Assembly (NCBI GenBank): GCA_002633005.1
Contig: NMRA01000337.1
Location: forward strand, 458,229-490,259
Direction of reading: 5' to 3'
Origin: Phoronis australis
Lineage: Eukaryota > Phoronida > Phoronidae
DNA: 32,031 nucleotides
Shown: positions 11,601 to 26,600 of the stretch, piece after piece
Layout of the letters: the number at the start of each line of letters is the position of its first letter
How positions within the stretch are numbered: the first letter of the stretch is position 1
The notes under the pieces: model-generated
The model's input: only the letters and a program-made list of their open reading frames with translations
The model's database searches: none
Told to the model about the DNA's origin: nothing
Made by a program: the position numbers and the translations under genes

Positions 11601-14600
11601 CGAGATATTTTCAAAATATCAGAGAGAACAAAATATTATGGAATTGATAGCAAGCCACAGCTAACTGAGAGCTCATAAAATATTTTTGATTGAACTTACT
11701 CGTTCACACGATGATTACTCACCCGTTTGCAAGGTAACTATTCACCTGTTCACACGTAAGGTAACTACTCACCCGTTCACATGTAAGGCATTGCACTGAA
11801 CTGAGAAGTTTCCCATCAAAGACATCAGAGATTACACTGGAATATTCTACCGGTTTCTTGGTTTTAACTGGCACTGTAAAGAGGGAAATTACTCTGAGTG
11901 AATACTATAGATCCCAACAGTTCTTCTGGCTTGTGTGTCAAAAACGTTAGAGGAACAATTTAAAGATTTTAGTTGATACAGGAGCCAGAAACGTCCAGGG
12001 TTATCCACTGTCTGATTAGAGTTCATATGATAATGACGTTGCATACCAACATCAGTTTGAGCCACCTGCCAAGAGTTTGAAAAAGCCTACGATGTGTTGA
12101 AACTGATGATTCGATTATTTGATCAGGCTAAAAGGAGTATTATTGGTTCTCATCTAGTCTGTGCGAAACCCATCTTGACACATGTGTCACACTGTTTAAA
12201 GAAAAAAGGACTTTGAATATTTAATTTATTTTTTTCAATAATACACAAAGGTAGCATCAATCAACATTTTTATTATCTTAATTCATTACGAACGAGCATC
12301 CGTGCCATTTTAAGTTACGATAAGTCATACTGGGACAACCATAGCGCTGTTAAAATAGTCAGTTACTGATTGCAGATATAAGACCACAAAATGATGGCAA
12401 CACAATGCAAGTCGTGTCCCACTGACCTTCAGGATGCGGCGAGGAGGCACTCCGTGTTGCCGTCTTTGTACCTGGGTCTGGCTTTGTGCGTCGAGACTTT
12501 CCTTGCCTACTTTGTTCACTTGTATTTTTTGTCCTCGGCCCGTCACCCGCGTCTGCACCTAAATTCACTGGACGAACATCACCAGTATTCTCACCAGCTA
12601 TCTTCTCTATTCTTCCACTCTCAGGTTGGCAACGACCTTTAACCTTTTCACCATCGCCCACTTGTTCATTTTCATTCACGACATTGCTCAACTGCTCGGG
12701 GGCAGCTGAGGTGGTATTCTTCGTCTCAGAGTTCACGTCCATTAGTTCAGAATTAGAGCGACACTCGCCCTCCTCCACGACACTAACATTATCACCACAT
12801 TGTGGCTCATCCATGTTGCAATCAACAGCATGACTGTCTTCTACCATCATATCACATTCAGGATGTTCACTGAATTCAGCTGTGTCCTCCACTGACTGTA
12901 TCTCTCCACTCAACCCAGAGTCACAAGATTCATACTCCATCTCAGTCGGAGAAGAGCTCGACCCTGTGCTAGAGTCGATTGATGGGTGCCGCTGGGTCAC
13001 ATGAGTTGGCACCTCATGACTGTCCACTTCGACCTTTGGCCTCCTGAGCTCCTCGTGTAACTGGTCCATGAAACACCTCAGGAATTCTTGTGTGTCCTGA
13101 AAGTACAACGACAGTGTTGCCATGTGCATCTAGGCAAACATGCATCTTAATATCTGCATTGGTACACATTGGAATAATAAAATATACTGATCTTGACATA
13201 CTTATGGTTGGAATGAATTCATATCAGGCCCATAACAATCATCAGTCCGATCATTAGTAATGGCATATGAACAAACAATCACTAGTCTGATTATTAGTCA
13301 TGGCATATAAACAAATAATCATCAGTCTGATCATTAGTCATGGCATATGAACAAATAATTATCAGTCTGATCATTAGTCATAGCATATGAACAAACAATC
13401 ACTAGTCTGATCATTAGTCATGGCATATGAACAAATAATCATCAGTCTGATCATTAGTCACGGCACATGAACAAATAATCACTAGTCTGATCATTAGTCA
13501 TGGCATATGAACAAATAATCATCAGTCTGATCATTAGTCATGGCATATGAACTAATACTCATCACTCTGATCAATAGTCATGGCATACAAAAAATTCTTT
13601 TAATTATTTACCATTGCTCAGTAAAAAGATTGAAATGAATTACCCAGCTAAGGATAAACCTAGTATGAAAAATTACACAAAGCTTTAATATGAACTTGGT
13701 ATTGTGGCGGTTTGAAAACAAGTTGTGGTGTAGCATGTAGTGTGGTAAGTAATGGTAGCACACGGCGTGGTAAGCAACGGTAGCACATGACGTGGTAAGT
13801 AATGGTAGCACATGGCATGGTAAGCAACGGTAGCACATGGCGTGGTAAGCAACGGCAGCACACGGCATGGTAAGCAACGGTAGCACATGGCGTGGTAAGC
13901 AACGGCAGCATGTGGTGTGGCAACCAATAGTAGCTGTACATAGGATTACTTAGTGCTCCACTTTCCACTGCTCACCGGCCTTGTCCGTCAGTACATAGCT
14001 CCTCCCACAAGACTCGTACAATGCCTCCATGTAGCAACACACGGGCTGGGCAGGACTAGTGTTTTGAAAGAGCTGAAGTGCCAAAACTCAGTGGCTGAAG
14101 CATTTTCAGAGCTTGGACAGTTTATGTTTTAACTCTTGAGTCGTGGTATATTGCCACTCCCATTTAAAGGAGAATGCCACCCAAAAACAACCTATTTTGT
14201 ATAAATTTAGATCAAGTAGTTCTACTCGATAACGGCACGTTTGGTTGCGATACCCGACACCTGACAGCACACAGATGTGTTGAAATTATCCAATGACGTC
14301 ATTGGTTTCACACACAGTCTGTTCAGCAGTTCAAAACACGGGTTACTGGTGTCAGCTTATCACTTGAATTCATCGTTTAACACCAATAAATTATCAAACT
14401 TCGATGTAAACCCATTAAAAATATACTCAGTTCTTATAAAAACGTGTTGTTTTATTTCGCTGTTACGGATTTATCGGTATTTGGACACACAGTAGCCAAC
14501 AAAGTCCGGCAGGCCAATTTACCAAGATTCGTAGCAGGAGTTTGGGGTCTGATCAGAGATAAATTCGAAGTATTCTTCCGTGAAATACATACAGGAGAAC

Positions 14601-17600
14601 CTAGAACTGTGTTGTTTTTTTTTAAGTTCTAAACACACAAAATGCTTGTTATCGCGGACAGTGGCTCTGAATCCGATCAGACCCGTAGCGGCCACCGGGA
14701 CTGGCATGAACACAAACCAACTTGAGTAGGAAACTATGAACCTCCAGTCACGAAAGACTATAATTGTGAGCCAAAGAAATGTGCACGTAATTATTTGTGT
14801 GAATTAGCCACGAAACTGAAAATCTACTCACTTGTGAGGGGCTGCGAAGTTGGGTACCCCCTTCAGCAGACTATTTCAATAATGTATTTGTATTTCTAAA
14901 TAAAAAATCCCCCAACATTTGACCATAGCATATAAAATCGAGTGATTGTTTCACAACAGCTTTCTCTCAGCAAACACTGAATTCAGTAGCATGCGCTCAC
15001 ACGGCCTCCGTGCCTGGTCAATTACCTTTATTGCCATCATCAAAAGCCGGTAGCGCAGTGGTTTATTCATTGCTGGCTTCTCAACATTTGCACTCACGAA
15101 TACTGCAAAGTCATTACAAATTGTATCTAATGAGACAGACTTTGTTTCAGTTTTATATAAGCATTGGTTAGGATGAGAATCATTCATTTTGAAACAGAAC
15201 ACAGAATAATAAACGTCTACATGGCAACTCACCCGGCGTCAATCCCTAATTAGTTAGCCAAGAGCTCATCCGATGAAGATTTCATTGATTAGTAGGTTTC
15301 ACAGACTATCAATTTGAACCGGAATACACTGATCAAGAAATACTAGAGAGGCGCCGTGAACATGCACAGGCAACGGAAAGTATGGATAGTTCTTTGGTAA
15401 GCCGGAGTTCGTCAGAGAAGTCACTGTCGACGAAATGCCGGCCACAGACACGGAGATGTTTCACGGCCTCATACTTGCTATTAACAGCGTACCTTTCATT
15501 CTGACTACCGTGAGCCACTTCCTAAGCATTTCAGGCTCTCGAGGAAGTCGAAAAAACGATATACCCGCTCTCTTCGCAGCTTCATAATTCAGACAAGCGG
15601 GAACGATACAACGCAATGTTTCAAGAATGAAATGTACCTCAACGGAATCAGTTCCAGTGTTACCATGGTAACCGATATTTCAGTGTCGGTGCCGTTTTTA
15701 CTGACATTGGTCATGAACCTATCACGTGATATCAAAATTGTTCAAAAACGATTCTGTTTGAAGCAAAAACTGGAGTAGATAATTTGGTCAAAAATGAATC
15801 ATTCCGCATCAAGAAATTGCCTCATTTTGACCCCCAGAACACTTCCCTTGTATCTCCTAAACCACCAAACTTTGTGGTGTCACCCAATTTCTCTCATCCC
15901 TAATGTGATTTATCAGACTAAACATGGATCTGAATGGCTGACCCCCCACGTTGCCGCTTGTTGGATGTACAGTGGTCGGTGGATCCATGGACTGATACTT
16001 AAAAATCAGGTGGCATTCTCCTTTAATGCAATGAGAGAAAACAGCTTGTTGCTGGAGAATCACTCTATTTAGCAGAATACACATCTTAGTGAGCTGACCA
16101 GACAAGCAAAAGCACTGTGGCTGTGGACACTGTCTGTGAATATTAACTTGGATTAAATTTCAAGCATTAAGAATAGAAGGATGCAGCAACTGACTATGGA
16201 CCTGTCTCTTTAAAGAGCAATTAATACACAGTGAAGAGAAGCAACTTCTGCTGTGGACCCTTGTTATGGAGAACCATTGGACCCTACTGTATAGGGACAC
16301 AAGTGAATGCTGTCTGTAGACACCAACTTGGACCAAATACCAAGCATGGAGGACAGAGAAATATGGCCTTCTCGGCTTCAGGAGTTTGTCTGGACATTAT
16401 TATCTTTTACTCCCATTTTAGGGATTCCATAGACAGGAAGCAACTTGTGCTGTGTAATCTTTGTTCTAGGGAAACACTAGACACTACTTTGCTTTGCCAG
16501 AAGTGAAAGTGAGATGACCGGACTTGTTCTAGAGAAACACTGGGTAGAAGGTTAAGTAAAGTGACCAAGTAGACGCAGTGGTGGTTGTAGACACTATCTG
16601 CAGCCACTGTCTGTAGACACTATCTGTAGACAGTATCTTGTTTCAAATACCAAGCAGATGAATGTGCTCTACTTGGCTACGGACATCTGAAACCTCTCTT
16701 GTGAAGAGCATAATGACTACATCTACATAAGAGAATTCTCACAAGTTTTGAATCAGGTGTTTTGTGCAATGGGCCCGATCTATGTGGCCAGTGCGAGTTT
16801 AATGTTATTCAAGTATCGGACTGCCTGAAGTTTTTCTAATAAGAATTTGTATCAGTCATTTATATCACATCATATCATTCATATTTATTCACCTTCCATG
16901 ATAAATTATGATTAATCAGTATTACCATACACACAATCAACATATCTCCACTAAGTAGGAGGATAACTTCATGTTGATAGTTTTACATTAAGCAACTCTC
17001 ATCTCCTGATATTACTCTACAATACCTGTTGACAGGCACTTAGCAGCAGAACACAATATACATTAACATGTACACAGAGGGAAATATGCATTACCCACCT
17101 GTTGGGTGTATCCCCTGAACATGGGGTGTACCGTCTTAATGCCATGGGCCACTTGAGATGGAATGAGATAGCTGGTGCTGGAATAGAGATACAGGCAATA
17201 TGCAACATGGAAATCACAAGTTGAAAGCTTTTCATCATACTAACCCACCATAATACAGCAATGACTGTAATTGCATTGTAAACCACCATAATACAGCAAT
17301 GACTGTAATTGCATTGTAAACCACCATAATACAGCAATGACTGTGACTGCATTGTAACCCACCATAATACAGCAATGACTGTGAATGCAATGTAACCCAA
17401 CATAATACAGCAATGACTGTGAATGCATTGTAACCCACCATAGTACAGCAATGACTGTGACTGCATTGTAACCCACCATAATACAGCAATGACTGTGACT
17501 GCATTGTAACCCAACATAGTACAGCAATGACTGTGATTGCATTGTAACCCACCATAATACAGCAATGACTGTGACTGCATTGTAAACCACCATAATACAG

Positions 17601-20600
17601 CAATGACTGTGACTACATTGTAACCCACCATAGTACAGCAATGACTTTGACTGCATTGTAACCCACCATAATACAGCAATGACTGTGACTGCATTGTAAC
17701 CCAACATAGTACAGCAATGACTGTGATTGCATTGTAACCCACCATAATACAGCAATGACTGTGACTGCATTGTAAACCACCATAATACAGCAATGACTGT
17801 GACTACATTGTAACCCACCATAGTACAGCAATGACTTTGACTGCATTGTAACCCACCATAATACAGCAATGACTGTGACTGCATTGTAACCCAACATAGT
17901 ACAGCAATGACTGTGATTGCATTGTAACCCACCATAATACAGCAATGACTGTGACTGCATTGTAAACCACCATAATACAGCAATGACTTTGACTGCATTG
18001 TAACCCACCATAATACAGCAATGACTGACTGCATTGTAAACCAACATAGTACAGCAAAGACTGTAACTGCATTGTAACCCAACATAGTACAGCAATGACT
18101 GTGACTGCATTTTAACAAAAAGGAGGCTGTTACTCAATGTGAAACTCTAAATTCACAAAGTCTTGCAAGTGAATCAAGGGACTATAATACAAATGCCTCC
18201 ATTTGGGTACTCAGAAGAGACCCTTGTAACACAAATGCCTACATTAAGGTAATCACATAGATTCCTTATCACACAAAATCTCCCATGCAGATGAACCGTG
18301 TTTTACCTAGTTTAATCTAAGCCAAAAGTAATATCATATGTTTGCCACAACAAAAATTTCCAAATCAGACATGTGGCCAAACATGACAGTCCTCGATGCT
18401 TCACAGAAGATCCGTGATAAAGCGAATATTTAGCCAAAATGTCCTCGTTGAAGACATTGAAGACGCCCTGACATACCTGTCTCTGCCCCACATGTCATGT
18501 AGAAGCTTCATGAAGCTTTTCGATAGGCCGGGCTTCTTGTCGACAGGCACAAATGCACCACAGTCTAGAAAGAACTGGCTAAGTGGGGGACTGGAAGAAT
18601 GCAGAGGTGAAATTAACAATAGAATCATATCAAGATGATATGGAAAACATTTCCTGTTAATTTCGATCAGTGGTTGTTGCATTGAGATTAATGATAAACA
18701 GAGATTAATGATAAACAGAGATTAATGATAAACAGAGACCAATGTTAATGAGACTAATATGAGAAGTTTAAGCTTTTGCAACATTTGAAGTTGAGTGCCG
18801 ATTTGGTTTGAACATGGTGTGAAGGAGTGTATTTTGAGAGAATTGAGCATTTGCCTTCAACAGAAGAGGTAAAATTTTGCAAAAAATTCCCACCGTTTGT
18901 CTGAAGACTGACGCATGACAATAGGTGTTGCTGAAGATTGGAAGTCGGCAGCGGTTGATGAAATACAATTGTTTAAAATCAAAGATTTATAATAAATTGC
19001 TTCTGCATCTATACCGATTAGTAATAATCTTCATTCATGTGAAAGTATGAATTGAATAATTATCATATTTTTATCAGACAAGCAAAGGATTTAGAGAATT
19101 TTCCACAACAACAAAAAACAAGGGACCAGAGAAACCTGTTGAGCATCCCTATACACTCACCAGTTAGACAGCGCCTGCAGGGCAGCATTCATATAACATG
19201 TGTTACCTATGTTCTTGAGACCAATCAGACCTGTGGAGATACAGACACATAATAATCATGTTAACCTATTCAAAGTTGTTTCAACTGTCATCCAAAAATA
19301 AAGTCTAATAAGAGATGAATCCCAACTGCATTAGCCATCACTGAGACTGAATCTTGACTACACTAGACATCACAATGACATTGAATGTCTACTTCACTAA
19401 ACGTCACTATGACATTGAATCCCAACTGCATTAGCCATCACTGAGACTGAATCTTGACTACACTAGACATCACAATGACATTGAATGTCTACTTCACTAA
19501 ACGTCACTATGACATTGAATCAAGACTGTACAAGAAGTCACTTTGACATTGAATCAAGACTGTACAAGAAGTCACTATGACATTGAATCCCAACTGCACT
19601 AGCCATCACTATGACATTGAATCTCGATTCCACTAGCCGTTACTATGACGTTGAATTCCGACAGCACTAGCCATCACTATGACATTGAATCCCGACTCCA
19701 CTAGCCTTGACCTTGACACTCAATTGTAACTGCAGTTGCTGTCACTATAACATTGAATCCTGACTGCACTAGCTCTCAATATGACATTTATATCCGACTG
19801 CACTAGCAGTCACTATGACATTGAATCCCACTGCACAAGCCATCACTATGACGTTAAATCCCGATTCCACTGGCCAAAAACTGCAGTTGCCGTCACAAAG
19901 ACATTGAATCCTAACTGCACGAACCATCACTATGACAATGAATCCCAACTGCACTAACCATGAATATGAAATTGACTGCCCACTGCACTAGCTCTCAATA
20001 TGACAATGAATCCCGACTGCACTAGCCCTCACTGTAACAGTGAATCCCAACTGCACTTGCTGTCACTGCGACATTGAATCCCAACTGCATAAGCTGTCAC
20101 TGAGACATTGAATCCCAACAGCAGTAGCCGACACTATGGCATTTAATCCCGACTGCACTGATCGTCACTGACATTGAGTCCCAACTGCACTAGCCATCTA
20201 TATGAAACTGAATCCCGATGCACTATCCATCACTATGACATTGAATCCCAACTGCACTAGCCGCACTGAGAAATTGAATGTCGACTACATAAGCTGTCAC
20301 TGTGACATTGAATCCCGACTGCATTACCGGTTTCTATGACATTGAATCCTCACTGCACTAGCCGTCATTATGGTATTGAATCCCCAATGCACTAGTCGTC
20401 ATTATGACAGTGAATCCTGACTGCACTACCCATCACTTTGAGATTGAATCCTGACTGCATTAGAACTTAGAAGTCACTATGACATTCAATCCCGACTGCA
20501 TTAGCCATCGCTTTAACACTGAGTCCCCACTGCACTAGTCGTCACTGTGACATTGAATCCTGGCCGCACTAGTCATCACTGACATTGAATCCTGACCTCA

Positions 20601-23600
20601 CTAGCCATCACTATGACATTTAATCCCGACTGCACTAGCCGTCACTATGACTATGAATCCTGGATGTACTAGCAGTCACTATGACATTGAATTGTGACTG
20701 CACTAGCCGCCATGATAATGAAATCCCAAGCTTTCTATCTGATTGTTTTGACGTTAGATTTTTTTTTTTTGATAACTGAAGGTTGTTGGAACCAAATCAG
20801 ACCCTGAAAACAAAGATGATACACTGCTAGTTCTTGATTGATATCGATTCACAAATGACCAGAGTATTCAAGGCAGTTCCCATAAGTTTCGAGGCAATTC
20901 CCATACTATTCAAGGTTGTTCCCATAATATTCAAGGCTGCGCCCATATTCCCATATTATTCAAGGTTGTTCCCATATTACTCAAGGCAGTTCCCACACAA
21001 TTCAAGATTGTTCCAATAATATCCAAGGCTGCGCCCATATTCCCATATTATTCAAGGCTGTTCCCATAATATCCAAGGCTGCACCCATAATATTCAAAGT
21101 TGTTTCCAGAATATTAAAAGCTGTTCCCAAAAAGTACAAGTCTGTTCCCAGAATATTCACTACTGTTCCCATAACATTCAAGTCCAACTGGGCCCCACTA
21201 TTAAACCCTTGAGTCAAGTTTCAAGCTCCTCAGCTTGGTTTTAACTATGTATTAATAAAGCTTAAAATTGGTTCCAGATGATCAGTGCAATATGGGCCCA
21301 CATTCACCCTTTGCGCACGTCTGGTACAATGTGTATCAGACCACCAGCAATTATTTTGTTTACCGTACTCATCCGGGTTACGGCCCGTGCTCGGCTTACC
21401 GCCCTCCCCCTGAAAATTTCAACTTTTCATTTTTAAGCACCCATGCTCAGTTTACCGCCCAACCCCCAATTTTTCATGATCGAGACTTCTGTAAAATTAT
21501 CTGTGCTTCAGTGATCGTTCGTCACGCAAAATTAAAATTCCAAAACGAGCGCAACTCACTTAGCCTATCTTCCTGTGACAATCAATCAATTTTAGCGGAA
21601 CCGGGACCTTGCCTTACCATGGCGGTAAAATACCCGTATTCTCATGTCACTGAAGGAGACACAATTGTTTCCTTTGGCTCACGCGCGGAACTTGTGTCGG
21701 CATGTACTCATCACTGAGACTGAGCTTGTCGAATGTATTTCATTTGCTGAAGAACCAACAAGGCAGTACTTGACAGGGATATCATGTCCGTGGCCAACCT
21801 TTCTGTGATTACCCGTGACAGTACACGAAACCACCCTGAGCATTGAAATAAAAGACATGGTCCATTGTGACAAGCCAACTTGTGTCGCTGTTCCCGTCTT
21901 GATTAAACCCATGTTTTAATGACTTTCACTCCTGACACCAAAATGGCAGCGTCCAAGAGCGCAAAAAATCAACTTGTCATTAGCACAAGTCGAACATTCT
22001 GTCCACGTTCCATGTGGTCAAAAACTTATTTTTTTGAACTTTTGATTTGCCTGATGACTTTTTACAAGATGTGTTTACGCTTGATTGTTTTGGCAGCTGA
22101 CCGAGTACCACTATTGCTGACCACCCCTATAGCGTAATAGTGGTCTCGTCCGATTGTTGAGCATGTGCTTTGAAAAACAGCAGTGTTGGCTTTGAACTCA
22201 AAAAGAAATATACAAAGTATATAAAATGTTACATTGTTTAAAGTGTTCAATAAGAAGACCTGTCAATCATTAGCACTGCATGGTTGCCTAAGTGCAAAGG
22301 GGAAGCAAATCTTTATACAATCAAGTGCTCCCCTAAATACACCGCGAACTAGCGGAGTATGGTGTGATCTGTCTGTTCTCTCAAGAAACTTGCTCTACTG
22401 AACGCACGCCTACTTGTAGGAATACCTAAGTTAGTTCTAAGAGATGACCAGCAGCGACCGAGGTACGTAAAAACCCAATCATGCTCACGACGCCATTGTA
22501 TTGTGGGCGCAGTTCGTTACGTCAATCCCCCGACCTATATTTTAACTGATATGCTTGAAGTCCGACGTCAGTGCAGCTCCGTCAGGGTTAAATCGGTCCT
22601 CAGTGCAGTAAGCAACAACTCCCGACTTTTCAAAAATTTTGATTTTAACCGCCCATGCTCGACTTACCGAACATCCCCTTTTTTACGATTCCCAATTTAA
22701 GCGTCCAGGGTGGTAACGCGGACGAGTACAGTAAATTAGGGTAAATGATTTTAACATACATAACATCCATCACAATTTATACAAAGTGGACAATCTTCCT
22801 TTATCATGGTCCACACCGCCAGTCTCATTAACAGTGTCCTCCTCATGAACACAATTCTTGACAGGCAGACTGATGTTCATGGATTGCAATTCTGTTTTTA
22901 CAGTCTCAGATGTTATCATGTTCTAAAACTTCATGAAATAAAATAGCAACATTGTGTTTCACTCACTCTAAAAGACAGGATATCTCATGTTTGTGTTATT
23001 AATGGCTAAGATTAACTAACTAAATCACGCCTCCAATTTTCACACTTGACATGTTACACACATCACACTAGCAGTTACACCGACAGTAGAGAAAACAAAT
23101 GAAGCGGCCTTCTAACCATGGAAAAAGTCATTCTGAAACTACAACTCTCATGAGGAATAGACCACTGCTCGTAAGCCCATGAGAAAAGAGCTCAGTTTGT
23201 ATGAAAATAAAAATGGTTAATGAGAAAAGACCCTTAACTCATCAGAATAAAAACATGCTAACTAGACAAAAACGCTGTTAATGAGAACATCCACACAGGT
23301 GATAGAGAGGGAGATGGTCTATTCTGCCCGTATTACCTCTAACTTTATCACTGCCTTCATTATCAGAGTCGGATAGCTCCTCCATCTCCCCAGAGAGGTC
23401 AGGCTGCAGGCTGTTGTCTGGAGTTGGAGTCAAACCAACAGGTGCCACACTCCTCTCTCTCATACTGCAAACAACGAAGTTGGATTATACAACAAAAAAC
23501 AACCTGAAAGATACTTTGCATAGTTGATGCAAAAAATTACAAATTTAAAAATCTTGGAACTCATTTCAGTATTTCCTGCCACCCGAATATTGCGGTGAGA

Positions 23601-26600
23601 AAATCTGAAAGTGTGTATAGTAATAATTGATACCACTATGTAAGGACAGCAGCTTATTGATACCACTGGGTAAGGACAGTAGCTAATTGATACCACTGGG
23701 TAAGGACAGTAGCTAATTGATACCACTGGGTAAGGACAGCAGCTTATTGATACCACTGGGTAAGGACAGCAGATAATTGATAGCACTGGGTAAGGAAAGC
23801 AGCTAAATCATACCACTGGGTAAGGACAGTAGATAATTGATACCACAGGGAAAGGACTGCAGCTCCCCAAGGTGACACTTCATGTACACTGGTGCTAGAC
23901 TGTAGTAAATGTGCTGCACTGATGCAAACCTCACTTTACAGACACGTTTGTCTTCACAATATATTATTGTCTTTAGCAGGATGCTTGATACTTGATTGAC
24001 TACTTACAGAATTGTGTTTTATGATACATAATTCTCTGCAGCATTTTTAAAACTAGAAAGTGAGCAACTGAGTTAGCTTCCAAAGAAGGAGGTAGATACT
24101 GTCTGAGAACCAGACAATATTTCAGATTGCACAAAGCTGACTGCGTTTTCATGGCAAGGAGGAAGGAGGCTATTGCACAAAGATGACAGTGTCTTCATGG
24201 TGGGGAGGAAAGAGGCTATTGCAAAAATCTGACAGTGTCTTCATGGCGAGGAGGATGGNAGGCTATTGCACAAAGCTGACACTGTCTTCATGGTGGGGAG
24301 GAAAGAGGCTATTGCACAAAGCTGACACTGTCTTCATGGTGGGGAGGAAAGAGGCTATTCCACAAAGCTGACACTGTCTTCATGGTGGGGAGGAACGAGG
24401 CTATTGCACAAAGCTGACAGTGTCTTCATGGTGGGGAGGAGAGGCTACATGTACTTCAGAGGTTGTTTCATGAAAAGACTTTAAGACAGAAATTTGGTGT
24501 TACGCTCCTACTTCACTCCTGTTGCAAAAAGGTTTAGCCTAACAATTACGAGTGCATCACACTTTTGCTCAAGTGAAATTTATTTTTTTTCAGAAATAAC
24601 TGTGTGGAGCATAAGACCAAATTTCTGACTTAATTCTTAAGACATTTTTCATGAAACAAAGTCAGGACGAATGATAATGTTCATATAAAAAAGCCTGGAT
24701 GAATGAATCATAATGTTAATATAACAAACCTTGGATGAATGATAATGTTCATGTAACATACCCTGGATGAATGATCAAATAATGTTCATATAACAAAGCC
24801 TGGATGAATAATGTTCATGTAACAAACCCTGGATGAATGATAATGTTCATATAACAAAACCTGGATGAATGATAATGTTCATATAACAAAGCCTGGATGA
24901 ATGATAATGTTCGTATACCAAAGCATGGATGAATAATGTTCATACAACAAACCCTGGATGAATGATAATGTTCATGTAACATACCCTGGATGAATGATAA
25001 CAGGGTTTCCCCTGCGTGTAAACTTCTGGGCGGCCCACCACGCTCCTTTTTGGCCCCATCACTCGTAAATCATTCTCAAATTGACCGCCACACACCTAAT
25101 CGTGACGGGGAAACTTCACTTTGCTAGTAAAAATGATCGCTAGTAATTATAAATAAGTATAAGTCACACGGCACCTTTCGCCATTTGTGGATCGAAAGGG
25201 AAAAATAATAATTTTACAATGGGATCTTGAATTGTGCAGTCATTCAATCTCCAATCTCCTTTCATACCTCGTTTCTGCCTGGTTATTCCACAATGCATAT
25301 ATACTTAATACAGCCGGGACCAGGCAACGACTTCGATACGAATTTTCTAAAATGCAAAAGCGCCTGGGCTCGCTAATGATGTAAGAAACAGTAAGATTTC
25401 TGCTTCATTCATTTTTATCGTGACCGAGTTTACAAAAGACATTGTGAATTATACTGCAGGGCGTGACATCCAACTGTTTAATCAACCATAGCCCTGCGCC
25501 AAAATAACGATATTGAATGTTAACCAGTCTCAGATTCGTCTGCATGGACTGGATTACTACATCGTCTGCTACGCCGGCCAATGCCAATCCACTATCACTG
25601 ATTTATGTTTAGCAAGATGGTATTAACGGAAGTTTTGTTACACAAATCAATTTATAACATCTACAAAGTTCAAATATTTTTTGTTCTATGTTTGTCACTT
25701 CGTGGATAACTGAATTTTAACACTGTTTTTTGTACTCAAGTGCGGGGTTCCACATTCGCGTCGAGCATTCACCACCACGCTCCTTTCGAAACCCAGCTAA
25801 TAGGGGGATCCCATTTCTCATATTCGCGTGTGGCAACGGTCTTTGCACCCCGTTTTGGCCATTCACTACCATGCTCCTTGCAAAACCTAGGGGAAACACT
25901 GAATAATGTTCATGTAGCTAACAGTTTTCCATCATGATGACCAACCACTGAACACTGTTATGTATCTAAATGGTGGCAAAATTCTTGTTGCAAAAGCAAT
26001 CACCGCCATCTACTGAAAAATTCCAAAATCAGGAGCTGTAGGTTCTTTTGGAAGATTTCTATGACATCATTTTCTGTCCATCAAAAAAACCAGCAGCCAC
26101 TTTTGGAAATCAGTGTTGGGCTCGTACGGAAACTTGCAACGGAGACCACAGCACACTCATCAGTCAGGGACTTGAAATAGCTGAGTTTCACTGTTGGTCA
26201 AATTACGTTATACAAACAAAATGGCTACTCACACCAGAGGGGGTACATTGTTGTACTTGAATACTTCCTGTTCGCATGTATAACACCAAATTCTTTTTGT
26301 GGTTAAATTTAACGTCAGGCAGTGGTGGCTTGTCTAAAAGAAAAGCATTGAATATGAAACAACTTCAACAGCAAAAACGAAAGTAAATGATGCATCCGGT
26401 AAAGTGATATTGCCAAATGTAATGGTCATTCATCACTATCAAAACACTGTGGGAGCGACTGAAAAACATTAGTTAGCTCTGGTCTCAATGTCTTTTACTC
26501 ATTTTGAAAGCTGCGCTCACTACTTGAGAAAAAAAACACTCGCACCATCAATTTTAGCCAAGACATCACACTTTTTTGAAAAAAATGTGAGAAGGCGTGC

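Noticed and set aside
12391-12833. Two plus-strand open frames with Ser/Leu-rich, signal-like sequence
   Set aside because: They are antisense to the well-supported USP exon 8.
13608-13968. Three overlapping minus-strand frames with a CYRCLP-type repeat
   Set aside because: Created by a 25-bp tandem repeat open in all three frames; no start context, no domain.
17017-18137. Long minus-strand open frames (up to 292 codons) rich in Cys, His and Tyr
   Set aside because: They are translations of a 38-bp minisatellite in several frames at once. One of them runs into USP exon 7 in a wrong frame.
22770-22919. 49-codon minus-strand open frame after a TTTTAG, protein-like composition
   Set aside because: As a cassette exon between USP exons 4 and 5 the phase fails and meets a stop, no donor follows, and no family is recognised.
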